The notes under the pieces are model-generated. The model did not search any database, was not told where the DNA came from, and saw only the letters and a program-made list of their open reading frames with translations. Below, piece by piece: positions 1-6,317 of a stretch of DNA of 7,211 nucleotides; position 1 is the stretch's first letter, and each line of letters begins with the position of its first letter. The DNA lies in contig JAQXKW010000220.1 of assembly GCA_029010655.1 (NCBI GenBank), positions 1 through 7,211 of the forward strand. Direction: 5' to 3'. A program made the position numbers and the translations under genes. Origin of the DNA: Clostridia bacterium (GTDB lineage: Bacteria > Bacillota > Clostridia > Oscillospirales > CAG-272).

Positions 1-707
1 CTGCCCGTACACAGCTTTTTTACAAAAGCGGGTGCGTTTTCAAAAACCTTTGAAGCTTTATCGCCGCTCCTTATAATTTCAGCCGCCGCACCGAGAGAGC
101 CGGAAGCGAGAGTTGCAGCACTTTTCAGCATTTTTTCGTCAACGGCTTTGAATTCCGGGCTGTTTTGCAGATTCTTGAAAATAATATCCGGAGAAAACAG
201 CTCCATTCTGAGGGTGACCGCACGGCTTCGTACGGTTTCCAGAAGCAAAGCGGAATCGGTTGTCAGAAGCAAAAAAACCGCATAGGAGGGAGGCTCCTCC
301 AGGGTTAAAAGCAAAGCGTTTTGGGCGGCGGGGGTCATTTTCTCCGCCTCCTCGATTATGTAAAACTTATAATCCGAATTTTCGTTGGGACTGTAATAAA
401 CCGTTTTCAGCATTTGTCGTACTGAGTCAACGGAAACGGTGGCATTTTCGCCTTTGTTAAGGTAATATATGTCAGCAAAAAAACCGTTTTTGATTTTTTT
501 GCAGTTTTCGCATTTTCCGCAGGGAACATCCCCCGATTTTGCCGTGCAGACAAGCCCGTTTATCAAAGCCCGGGAAAAGGTGTGCCTGCCGCTTTTTTCG
601 GGACCTTCCACAATATATGCGTGACTTACGGTATTCCCCAAAATATCTTCCGTCATCAGCGCCTTCAGCTTCTCATTTCCAATGAGAGAAGGGAAAACAT
701 CAGCCAA
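1..707 (-). CDS. holB: DNA polymerase III delta' subunit, partial (C-terminus beyond window)
   Basis: This is the delta' subunit of the clamp loader, which helps load the sliding clamp onto primed DNA at the replication fork. The 235 visible residues show the AAA+ fold in order: an N-terminal segment FPSLIGNEKL (5-14), a P-loop region GPEKSGRH (35-42), a zinc-binding cysteine cluster C54, C63, C66, C69 (ending CGKCENC), the helix NALLLTLEEPP (130-140) and the arginine-finger-type motif SRA (161-163, the family's SRC). The P-loop lacks the usual Lys-Thr, which fits a non-ATPase delta' rather than DnaX. The start is TTG at 707: a GAAGGGGG ribosome binding site lies 7 nt upstream, and the next in-frame ATG (residue 18) would remove conserved N-terminal sequence. 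Delta' proteins are usually about 310-330 residues, so roughly 80-100 residues lie outside. It is transcribed divergently from the rest of the window by its own strong promoter. Confidence 0.93.
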   Translation of the reverse strand, partial: MADVFPSLIGNEKLKALMTEDILGNTVSHAYIVEGPEKSGRHTFSRALINGLVCTAKSGDVPCGKCENCKKIKNGFFADIYYLNKGENATVSVDSVRQMLKTVYYSPNENSDYKFYIIEEAEKMTPAAQNALLLTLEEPPSYAVFLLLTTDSALLLETVRSRAVTLRMELFSPDIIFKNLQNSPEFKAVDEKMLKSAATLASGSLGAAAEIIRSGDKASKVFENAPAFVKKLCTG

Positions 708-714
708 TATTCTA

Positions 715-722
715 CCCCCTTC
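715..722 (-). promoter_or_regulatory. Shine-Dalgarno site deciding the holB TTG start
   Basis: Read on the minus strand this is GAAGGGGG, ending 7 nt before TTG at 707. It is the only good ribosome binding site near the start of holB, and it supports TTG over the ATG 17 codons downstream. Confidence 0.75.
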
Positions 723-737
723 AAACAATACTAAACG

Positions 738-766
738 ATTATACCATATTGTTTTTGACTTGTCAA
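738..766 (-). promoter_or_regulatory. Strong sigma-70/SigA-type promoter for holB
   Basis: On the minus strand the -35 box is a perfect TTGACA (766-761) and the -10 box a perfect TATAAT (743-738), separated by the optimal 17 nt. A TGG just before the -10 box adds an extended -10 element. The predicted transcription start is near 731, giving a leader of about 24 nt that holds the GAAGGGGG ribosome binding site. No hairpin or riboswitch would fit in such a short leader. Confidence 0.88.
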
Positions 767-767
767 A
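754..767. repeat. Short perfect inverted repeat over the holB -35 box
   Basis: TTTGAC and GTCAAA form 6-bp perfect arms around a 2-nt TT centre. The right arm contains the -35 hexamer of the holB promoter. On the plus strand the left arm gives a -35-like TTGACT, so the palindrome could mark divergent -35 elements or an operator. Six-bp arms are short, and one arm is constrained by the promoter consensus, so chance is a real possibility. Confidence 0.4.
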
Positions 768-788
768 CATTTATACGGGAATTAAAAA
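760..788 (+). promoter_or_regulatory. Weak candidate promoter for the gene at 834
   Basis: On the plus strand TTGTCA (760-765) is followed after 17 nt by TAAAAA (783-788), a 4/6 match to the -10 consensus. The region 781-793 is A/T-rich. This is the best plus-strand match I found between the divergent genes, but it is far weaker than the two other promoters in the window. If real, its -35 box overlaps that of holB on the opposite strand. Confidence 0.25.
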
Positions 789-833
789 TAAATCCGCACA
801 GACTATTAACAGCTTGCCGAAAGAGAGAAAGCC

Positions 834-1421
834 GTGAAAATAGGTCTTAAATTTTCAGTTTTTGTTTTTGCCGCTGCAATTGTTGTCGGAATGGGAATTT
901 ACGGATTTAAGTCACTTGCCGAAATAGGGGATATTATAGGCGATTGCGGAAATAACGGTATTTTTACAGACGCAGAAAATAAAATCGTGTGTATAATCGG
1001 ATGCAAAAAGTCAGATTTTTGTATAAATAATAACTGTTTTTTGAAATTATGCGGTTGCATAAAATTTTCAAAAACGGATTATTTAGGCGACTGCTGTATA
1101 ATGAAAAGCGAAAACAGACTTCTTGTGGCTTCCGTTAGGTATTCTGCTCCCGTTTTCTATTCTTATTCATGCGCTCCCAAAGGAAGACTTCATACAAGGT
1201 CGGAATGTATAAAAGCCGCCGAAAAAATCGCAATTGAGTGTATTCCCGACACAGCATCGGGAAAAGGAAAGCCGAATGTTAAAGGAACAGTAACCGACGG
1301 ATTTACTGAAAGGATAACCTTTGTTTTTGACGGAAAAACCGAAAGAGAGGTGACTGTGGGTATCAGATACGATACTCTTAACGCCGTTTATTTTGACGCA
1401 AGGCAGATTTATTTCAAGTAA
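834..1421 (+). CDS. Cysteine-rich membrane-anchored protein of unknown function
   Basis: I do not recognise this 195-residue protein. It starts at GTG, with the purine-rich AAGAGAG (821-827) 6 nt upstream; an in-frame stop at 807-809 and the lack of another start codon in between rule out a longer form. Residues 1-6 carry two lysines and are followed by a hydrophobic stretch (about 7-25), so it is probably an uncleaved signal anchor or signal peptide with the rest outside the membrane. There are 12 cysteines (38, 53, 57, 63, 68, 73, 75, 87, 88, 113, 125, 136), nine of them within residues 38-88. The C-terminal third (about 148-195) has none and reads like alternating beta strands. The spacing matches no zinc, ferredoxin or disulfide family that I know. 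It is separated from holB by divergent orientation and from the next gene by 85 bp with a strong promoter, so it is probably expressed alone. Confidence 0.7.
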   Translation: MKIGLKFSVFVFAAAIVVGMGIYGFKSLAEIGDIIGDCGNNGIFTDAENKIVCIIGCKKSDFCINNNCFLKLCGCIKFSKTDYLGDCCIMKSENRLLVASVRYSAPVFYSYSCAPKGRLHTRSECIKAAEKIAIECIPDTASGKGKPNVKGTVTDGFTERITFVFDGKTEREVTVGIRYDTLNAVYFDARQIYFK

Positions 1422-1444
1422 TTATATTATTTAACATTTTTTTC

Positions 1445-1473
1445 TTGAACAACTGCAAAAAATATGGTATACT
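1445..1473 (+). promoter_or_regulatory. Strong sigma-70/SigA-type promoter for the gene train starting at 1507
   Basis: TTGAAC (1445-1450, 5/6 of consensus) is followed after exactly 17 nt by TATACT (1468-1473, 5/6), with a TGG extended -10 element at 1465-1467. The predicted transcription start is near 1480, leaving a leader of about 27 nt before the ATG at 1507. The 11-mer AATATGGTATA covering the extended -10 is identical to that of the holB promoter. It is the only clear promoter seen ahead of the six plus-strand genes that follow. Confidence 0.82.
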
Positions 1474-1506
1474 GAGCTTTGAAATAATTCTTCGGGGCGT
1501 ACCTTT

Positions 1507-2616
1507 ATGAAAATAGGCTTGATAGGCTTCGGCGGCATGGGGAAAACTCATGCCTACGCCGTTAATAATCTTAAGTATTTTTATTCTCCCGTGGGCTTTG
1601 ATGCGGAAATAGCAGGCGTTTGTTGCAGAAATTTTGAGAACGCCCGCAATGCCGCAGAAACCTACGGTCTCGGAAAAGCATATAAATCCCTTGATGATAT
1701 GCTTTCCGACGACAGCATTGACATTATCGACATATGCACCCCCAATGTTTTTCATTACGAAGAACTGAAAGCGGCAATAAATGCGGGAAAGCACATATAC
1801 TGCGAAAAGCCCCTTTGCACAACGGCATCGGAAGCCGCTGAAATTGCGGCTATGGCAAAGGAAAATGGGCTTGTTTGCGCCGTCGTGTTTAACACAAGAT
1901 TTATGCTCCCCGTCATGCGTGCGAAAGAGCTTATAGACGCGGGGCGTATCGGAACTCCCCTTAGCTTTTGCGGACGGTTTTATCACAGCAGTGCAACGGA
2001 ACCGGGTAAAAACGCCGGCTGGAAGCAAAATAAGGACATTTGCGGAGGGGGCGTGCTTTTTGACCTCGGCTCTCACACAATTGACCTTATCAGGTGGCTG
2101 TGCGGAGAATTTGAAAGCGTTTCGGGGCTTTATCAGATAGCGTACCCTGAGCGGTTGGGACAAAACGGCGAAAAATGGAAAACCAATGCGGAGGAAGCGT
2201 TTTACATGACCGCACGGCTTAAAAACGGAGCATGCGGAACAATCAGCGTGGGAAAAATAATGCCCGGCACAAACGACGACCATTCCTTTGAAATCTACGG
2301 CACTTGCGGCAGCGTAAAATTTAATCTTATGCAGCCCAATTTCCTTGAGTTTTACGATTCCACAAAGCCTGAGAGCGAGCGAGGCTTTACAAGAATAGAA
2401 TGCTGCGGCAGATACCCCTCTCCCTCAGGCGTTTTTCCGGGGGTCAAGGCTCCCATAGGGTGGCTCAGAGGACACGTAGGTAGCATGTATAATTTTCTAA
2501 GCAGTGTAGAACATAAATCAGAGCCTTCTCCCTCCTTTGAGGACGCCGCAAGAGTTCAGCTTATTATGGAAAAAGCATATATTTCCGCAGAGAACGGAAC
2601 GAGAGAAACGGTATGA
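1507..2616 (+). CDS. Gfo/Idh/MocA-family NAD(P)-dependent oxidoreductase
   Basis: The family consists of cytosolic dehydrogenases that oxidise or reduce sugars, inositols and related polyols with NAD(P). The 369-residue protein is full length for it. The Rossmann nucleotide-binding motif GFGGMG lies at residues 7-12, directly after the first beta strand. The hallmark EKP is at 100-102, with K101 the expected catalytic lysine. The second signature, GGG followed by D186, H190 and D193 (DLGSHTID), supplies the usual catalytic His/Asp. The C-terminal half (about 130-340) is the alpha/beta substrate domain. The substrate cannot be told from sequence. The start has only a weak GGGG ribosome binding site (1494-1497), 9 nt upstream. 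It is the first gene after the promoter at 1445-1473, and its stop overlaps the coaE start by 4 bp, so the two are probably translationally coupled. Confidence 0.9.
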   Translation: MKIGLIGFGGMGKTHAYAVNNLKYFYSPVGFDAEIAGVCCRNFENARNAAETYGLGKAYKSLDDMLSDDSIDIIDICTPNVFHYEELKAAINAGKHIYCEKPLCTTASEAAEIAAMAKENGLVCAVVFNTRFMLPVMRAKELIDAGRIGTPLSFCGRFYHSSATEPGKNAGWKQNKDICGGGVLFDLGSHTIDLIRWLCGEFESVSGLYQIAYPERLGQNGEKWKTNAEEAFYMTARLKNGACGTISVGKIMPGTNDDHSFEIYGTCGSVKFNLMQPNFLEFYDSTKPESERGFTRIECCGRYPSPSGVFPGVKAPIGWLRGHVGSMYNFLSSVEHKSEPSPSFEDAARVQLIMEKAYISAENGTRETV

Positions 2617-3218
2617 CGGATTCATATATTAAAATTATCGGGCTCTGCGGCAGAAGCGGCTCCGGAAAAGGCTATGTTTCAAAAATATTTGCCTCCTTCG
2701 GTATTCCCTCTGTTGACACCGATAAAATTTACGGGGAAATAGTTTCAATGAAGGACTCCCCGTGCCTTAAAGAGCTGTACCGTGAATTCGGCGGAGATAT
2801 AATAACCGAAGAAGGTACCCTTGACAAAAAGGCGCTTTCCGCCATAGTGTTTTCTGATGATAAAAGACTTCAAAAACTCAATTCAATAACTCACAAATAT
2901 ATTTTGGCAGAGACCGAAAAGCGCATTGAGGAATTGAAAGGAAACGGTGCAAAAGCGGTCATTATAGACGCACCCGTGCTTTTTGAGAGCGGCTTTCATA
3001 GGCTGTGCGACCTTTGCGTTTGCGTTACCTGCGGAACGGCACTTTCCGTTAAAAGAATTACACAGCGTGACGGTTTAGACGAAAAAAGTGCCGAAAAAAG
3101 GCTTTCCTCACAGCTTTCCGAGAAAGAGCTGAGAGCGCTCTGCGATTATGAAATAGTAAATGACGACATAGAAGATCCGATTTCGCAGGTAAGAGACTTT
3201 ATAAAGTGCCGACTGTAA
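2613..3218 (+). CDS. coaE: Dephospho-CoA kinase
   Basis: CoaE performs the last step of coenzyme A synthesis, phosphorylating the 3'-hydroxyl of dephospho-CoA with ATP in the cytosol. The 201-residue length is normal for the family. Visible elements are the P-loop GRSGSGKG (13-20), the VDTD segment (34-37) matching the family's conserved DAD-type motif, IDAPVLFESG (118-127) matching the conserved DxPLLFE motif, the lid-region arginines in RITQRDGLDEKSAEKRLSSQ (148-167), and IVND (181-184) near the C-terminus. The position after the P-loop lysine is Gly20 instead of the usual Ser/Thr. ATG overlaps the upstream stop as ATGA, a typical coupling arrangement. The stop lies 13 nt before a lytic transglycosylase gene; I recall coaE next to such a gene in other clostridia. 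Confidence 0.94.
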   Translation: MTDSYIKIIGLCGRSGSGKGYVSKIFASFGIPSVDTDKIYGEIVSMKDSPCLKELYREFGGDIITEEGTLDKKALSAIVFSDDKRLQKLNSITHKYILAETEKRIEELKGNGAKAVIIDAPVLFESGFHRLCDLCVCVTCGTALSVKRITQRDGLDEKSAEKRLSSQLSEKELRALCDYEIVNDDIEDPISQVRDFIKCRL

Positions 3219-3231
3219 ATAAGGGAGTAAG

Positions 3232-3801
3232 ATGAAACATAAAAAAGCAATAGTCCGCAGTATCGTAATAATACTGATACTTGCGTTATCCGGCTTGTGC
3301 GGATTGGCTTTTCAAACGGTTCTCGATAAAGTCGACCGTGTGAATTATCCGCAGGAATACAGCGAATATGTAACAAAATACGCTTATGAATACGGTATTC
3401 CCGAATATGTGGTGTATTCGGTGATGAAGGTTGAGAGCGGCTTCGACTCCGGCGCCGTCTCGGAGGCGGGGGCAATAGGTCTTATGCAGATGATGCCCGA
3501 CACCTTTAACTGGCTCACCTCCATGCGGCAGGAAAACCTTGACAGCGCATTGCTTTACGACCCGGAAACAAATATTAAATACGGCACTTATTACCTTTCG
3601 TATCTGTACGTGCGGTACGGCTCGTGGACTGAGGTTTACGCCGCATATAACGCAGGTCAGGGGAAAATCGATGAGTGGCTTGAGTACGATTCGCTGACGG
3701 ATCAGAACGGTAAGCTGGAGAAAATACCGTACAAGGAAACAGCAAACTATGTAAAAAAGCTGGAAAAAGCAAACGAGACTTATAAAAGACTTTATTACTG
3801 A
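3232..3801 (+). CDS. Membrane-anchored lytic transglycosylase, SLT domain
   Basis: This enzyme cleaves the MurNAc-GlcNAc bond of peptidoglycan with formation of 1,6-anhydro-MurNAc, acting at the outer face of the membrane. Residues 1-9 are basic (MKHKKAIVR) and are followed by a hydrophobic helix (about 10-28), so it is a signal anchor or signal peptide. The SLT domain runs from about 44 to 185: YSVMKVESGF (62-71) carries the catalytic glutamate E68, GLMQMMP (83-89) and AYNAG (138-142) are the two standard signature motifs, and IPYKETANYV (165-174) is the conserved C-terminal motif. At 189 residues it is a compact form with no LysM or other accessory domain. AAGGGAG (3221-3227) provides a good ribosome binding site 4 nt before ATG. 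It lies 13 nt after coaE and 17 nt before the aminopeptidase gene. Confidence 0.93.
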   Translation: MKHKKAIVRSIVIILILALSGLCGLAFQTVLDKVDRVNYPQEYSEYVTKYAYEYGIPEYVVYSVMKVESGFDSGAVSEAGAIGLMQMMPDTFNWLTSMRQENLDSALLYDPETNIKYGTYYLSYLYVRYGSWTEVYAAYNAGQGKIDEWLEYDSLTDQNGKLEKIPYKETANYVKKLEKANETYKRLYY

Positions 3802-3805
3802 ACCG

Positions 3806-3812
3806 AAAGGAG
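3806..3812 (+). promoter_or_regulatory. Strong Shine-Dalgarno site for the M18 aminopeptidase
   Basis: AAAGGAG ends 6 nt before the ATG at 3819. It is the best ribosome binding site in the gene train and contrasts with the following prfA, which has none. Confidence 0.7.
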
Positions 3813-3818
3813 CTTATT

Positions 3819-5234
3819 ATGGAAAAAGAAAATAAAACAGAAGCTGAGATTCTTGCGGAAAAACTGCTTTATAAAAAGCCCTCCGCTTTTGAAAAAATGA
3901 GTGAGGAAGAGCTGACGGCGGCACAGGAATATGCCGTTGGCTACTCTGATTATCTCTACCATTCAAAAACAGAAAGGGAAGCGGTAAAGACTTCCGTAAA
4001 AATACTGGAAAACGCAGGCTATGCCGAGTATAAGCTGGGCGACAAGGTTGCAGTCGGCGGAAAATACTATCTTAACAATAGGGAAAAGGGGCTGTTTGCC
4101 TTTACGGTTGGCACGGAAAGCATTAACGATGGTGTTCGCGTGCTTGCCGCTCATATAGACTCTCCCAGACTTGACTTAAAACAGCATCCCCTTTATGAGG
4201 ACGGCGGTATAGCATACCTTAAAACCCATTACTACGGCGGCACACGCAAATATCAGTGGCCCACGCTCCCGCTTGCACTTCACGGAGTTGTAACAAAACG
4301 GGGCGGTGAAACCGTTGAAGTAAATATCGGCGAGGACGAGGGAGATCCCGTTCTTGTTATAACCGACCTTGCCCCGCACATTGCAAAAGAGCAGGGGAAT
4401 AAAGCTCTCAATACTGCTTTTAACGGCGAGGTGCTGAACATTCTTGTCGGAACCGTACCTTTGATGGAGGACGGAAAGCCTGCCAATGTGGAAAATGCCG
4501 TAAAGCTCAATATAATGAAACTGCTAAATGAAAAATACGGCATTGTTGAAAGCGATTTTATGTCCGCCGAGTTATGTACCGTTCCTGCGGGAAAGCCTGT
4601 GGATATAGGACTTGACAAGAGCCTTATCGGCGCCTACGGACATGACGACAAGGTGTGCGCATATCCTGCGCTTACCGCTCTTACGGATAACGAATGCACA
4701 AAGCATACGGTTATCTGCGCCCTTGCAGACAAGGAGGAGACGGGAAGCGACGGTATTTCCGGCATGCAGTGTACTCTCCTTTCGGAGCTTATAGACGAGA
4801 TTGCAAAGGCTCTGGGCGGCAACGGCAATATATGCCGTCACAACTCTCTGTGCCTTTCCGCAGACGTTACCGTGGGCTATGACCCCAATTATCCCGAGGT
4901 GTTTGAAAAGAGAAACTCCGCATTGATGAACTGCGGCGTGGCAATTGCAAAATATACGGGCAGCGGCGGTAAGTATTCCACAAACGACGCATCAGCAGAG
5001 CTTGTGGGCAAAATTCGGGATATGCTGGACGACGATAATGTTCTGTGGCAGACCGCAGAGCTTGGCAAAATAGATGTAGGCGGCGGCGGAACCGTTGCAA
5101 AATATATTGCAAACCATAACATTGAGACAATTGACGCAGGCGTTCCCGTTCTGTCAATGCACTCACCCTTTGAAGCGATTTCCAAATACGACCTGTATTC
5201 CACCTATAAAGCATTCCTTGCATTCTGTAAGTAA
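3819..5234 (+). CDS. M18-family zinc aminopeptidase
   Basis: M18 peptidases are cytosolic two-metal enzymes that remove N-terminal residues from peptides, often acidic ones, and form large oligomers. The 471 residues contain all expected landmarks: AHIDSPRLD (111-119) with metal ligand H112 and the conserved D114; GHDDK (274-278) with the bridging aspartate, probably D276; DKEETGS (304-310) with catalytic E306 and ligand E307; SADV (348-351) with D349; and MHSPFE (447-452) with H448. Ligand assignments come from the known family pattern. The segment from about 115 to 265 is the insertion domain that M18 members use for oligomerisation. No signal peptide is present. Substrate preference cannot be read here. 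Its stop is only 3 nt before the prfA start. The bacterial symbol apeB is sometimes used, but the subfamily is not certain enough to assign it. Confidence 0.92.
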   Translation: MEKENKTEAEILAEKLLYKKPSAFEKMSEEELTAAQEYAVGYSDYLYHSKTEREAVKTSVKILENAGYAEYKLGDKVAVGGKYYLNNREKGLFAFTVGTESINDGVRVLAAHIDSPRLDLKQHPLYEDGGIAYLKTHYYGGTRKYQWPTLPLALHGVVTKRGGETVEVNIGEDEGDPVLVITDLAPHIAKEQGNKALNTAFNGEVLNILVGTVPLMEDGKPANVENAVKLNIMKLLNEKYGIVESDFMSAELCTVPAGKPVDIGLDKSLIGAYGHDDKVCAYPALTALTDNECTKHTVICALADKEETGSDGISGMQCTLLSELIDEIAKALGGNGNICRHNSLCLSADVTVGYDPNYPEVFEKRNSALMNCGVAIAKYTGSGGKYSTNDASAELVGKIRDMLDDDNVLWQTAELGKIDVGGGGTVAKYIANHNIETIDAGVPVLSMHSPFEAISKYDLYSTYKAFLAFCK

Positions 5235-5237
5235 TAT

Positions 5238-6317
5238 ATGACCGAAAGACTGAAAGAAGTTAAAAAAAGATACCTTGAGATTGAGGCGTCTCTGGCACGT
5301 CCCGAAACTCTGTCCGATAACGAGCTTTATGTTAAGCTCATGAAGGACTATAAGGACATGACGCCTCTCATTGAAAAATACAGCGAATACGAAAAGGCTG
5401 AAAAGGAGCTTTCCGACGCGGCGGAAATGATGGAAAGCGAAACCGACCCCGAAATGAAGGAAATGGCAACCGCAGAGTATTATGAGCTTCGGGAAAGGCT
5501 TCAAAGCCTTTCCGAGGAGCTTAAAATTCTGCTCCTGCCCAAGGACCCTAACGACGATAAAAACGTAGTTATGGAAATAAGAGCGGGAGCAGGCGGTGAA
5601 GAAGCCGCCCTGTTTGCAGGGGTGCTTTTCAGAATGTACTCCATGTATGCGGAACGGAAAAAATTTAAGCTTGAGGTAATGTCCGCAAACGAAACGGAGC
5701 TTGGCGGCTATAAGGAAATAACCTTTACCGTTTCCGGCGAGGGAGCGTATTCAAGACTGAAATACGAATCCGGCGTTCATAGGGTACAGCGTGTTCCCGA
5801 AACAGAGTCCCAGGGCAGAATACAGACCTCTACCGCCACGGTGGCGGTCCTTCCTGAGGTTGAAGACGTAAAAATCGAGATAAACCCCGCAGACCTTGAA
5901 ATCGAATCCTGCAAATCAAGCGGAGCGGGCGGTCAGCATATTAATAAGACTGAATCTGCCGTGCGAATTACCCACAAGCCCTCGGGAATTGTTGTAGAGT
6001 GCCAGGAGGAAAGAAGCCAGTTCAAAAACAAGGACAAGGCTATGAAGCTTCTTAAAGCAAAGCTTTATGATATAAAACAGAGGGAGCAGAACGACAAAAT
6101 TGCAGGAGAACGCCGCTCTCAGGTGGGTACAGGAGACAGAAGCGAGCGAATAAGGACATATAATTTCCCGCAGGGGCGAATTTCCGACCACAGAATTTCC
6201 CTGACGCTCTACACTCTTGAAAGCTTTGTAAACGGTGATTTGGACGACGTAATAGACGCTCTTGCAACGGCTGATACCGCAGAGCGCTTGAAAGGCAGTG
6301 AAGCCCATGAAAACTGA
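5238..6317 (+). CDS. prfA: Peptide chain release factor 1
   Basis: RF1 reads UAA and UAG stop codons in the ribosomal A site and triggers release of the finished peptide. The 359-residue length is standard. An N-terminal coiled-coil-rich domain (about 1-100) precedes the core. The decoding loop has PET at 187-189, matching RF1's P-x-T tripeptide and excluding RF2 (SPF). The GGQ catalytic loop is at 231-233 within GAGGQHINKTES. Q196 in GRIQTS stands where RF1 usually has His. No Shine-Dalgarno sequence is visible before ATG at 5238; the upstream stop ends only 3 nt earlier, so translation probably depends on coupling to the aminopeptidase gene. The stop is TGA, read by RF2, and overlaps the next gene by 11 bp. 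Confidence 0.97.
   Translation: MTERLKEVKKRYLEIEASLARPETLSDNELYVKLMKDYKDMTPLIEKYSEYEKAEKELSDAAEMMESETDPEMKEMATAEYYELRERLQSLSEELKILLLPKDPNDDKNVVMEIRAGAGGEEAALFAGVLFRMYSMYAERKKFKLEVMSANETELGGYKEITFTVSGEGAYSRLKYESGVHRVQRVPETESQGRIQTSTATVAVLPEVEDVKIEINPADLEIESCKSSGAGGQHINKTESAVRITHKPSGIVVECQEERSQFKNKDKAMKLLKAKLYDIKQREQNDKIAGERRSQVGTGDRSERIRTYNFPQGRISDHRISLTLYTLESFVNGDLDDVIDALATADTAERLKGSEAHEN

Noticed and set aside
35..60. The degenerate P-loop of HolB (GPEKSGRH) as a sign of a decayed gene.
   Set aside because: Delta' subunits are known to lack ATPase activity in several bacteria. The frame is intact, and the zinc cysteines and SR motif are kept.
260..460. A short plus-strand open frame opposite holB.
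   Set aside because: It is antisense to the conserved AAA+ region of delta', is rich in Arg and Pro, and resembles no protein I know.
1422..1450. A possible terminator after the gene at 834, because of the T-run at 1437-1443.
   Set aside because: No inverted repeat able to form a stem precedes the T-run, so there is no support for an intrinsic terminator.
834..1516. The genes at 834 and 1507 both begin with TGAAAATAGG and encode MKIGL.
   Set aside because: The identity stops after 10 bases and the proteins are unrelated. One uses the peptide as a signal-anchor start, the other as the first Rossmann strand. Coincidence is sufficient.
1414..2283. A 289-codon open frame on the minus strand antisense to the oxidoreductase.
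   Set aside because: The plus strand here encodes a full-length protein with all family motifs. The antisense frame has no recognisable domain and starts inside that gene.
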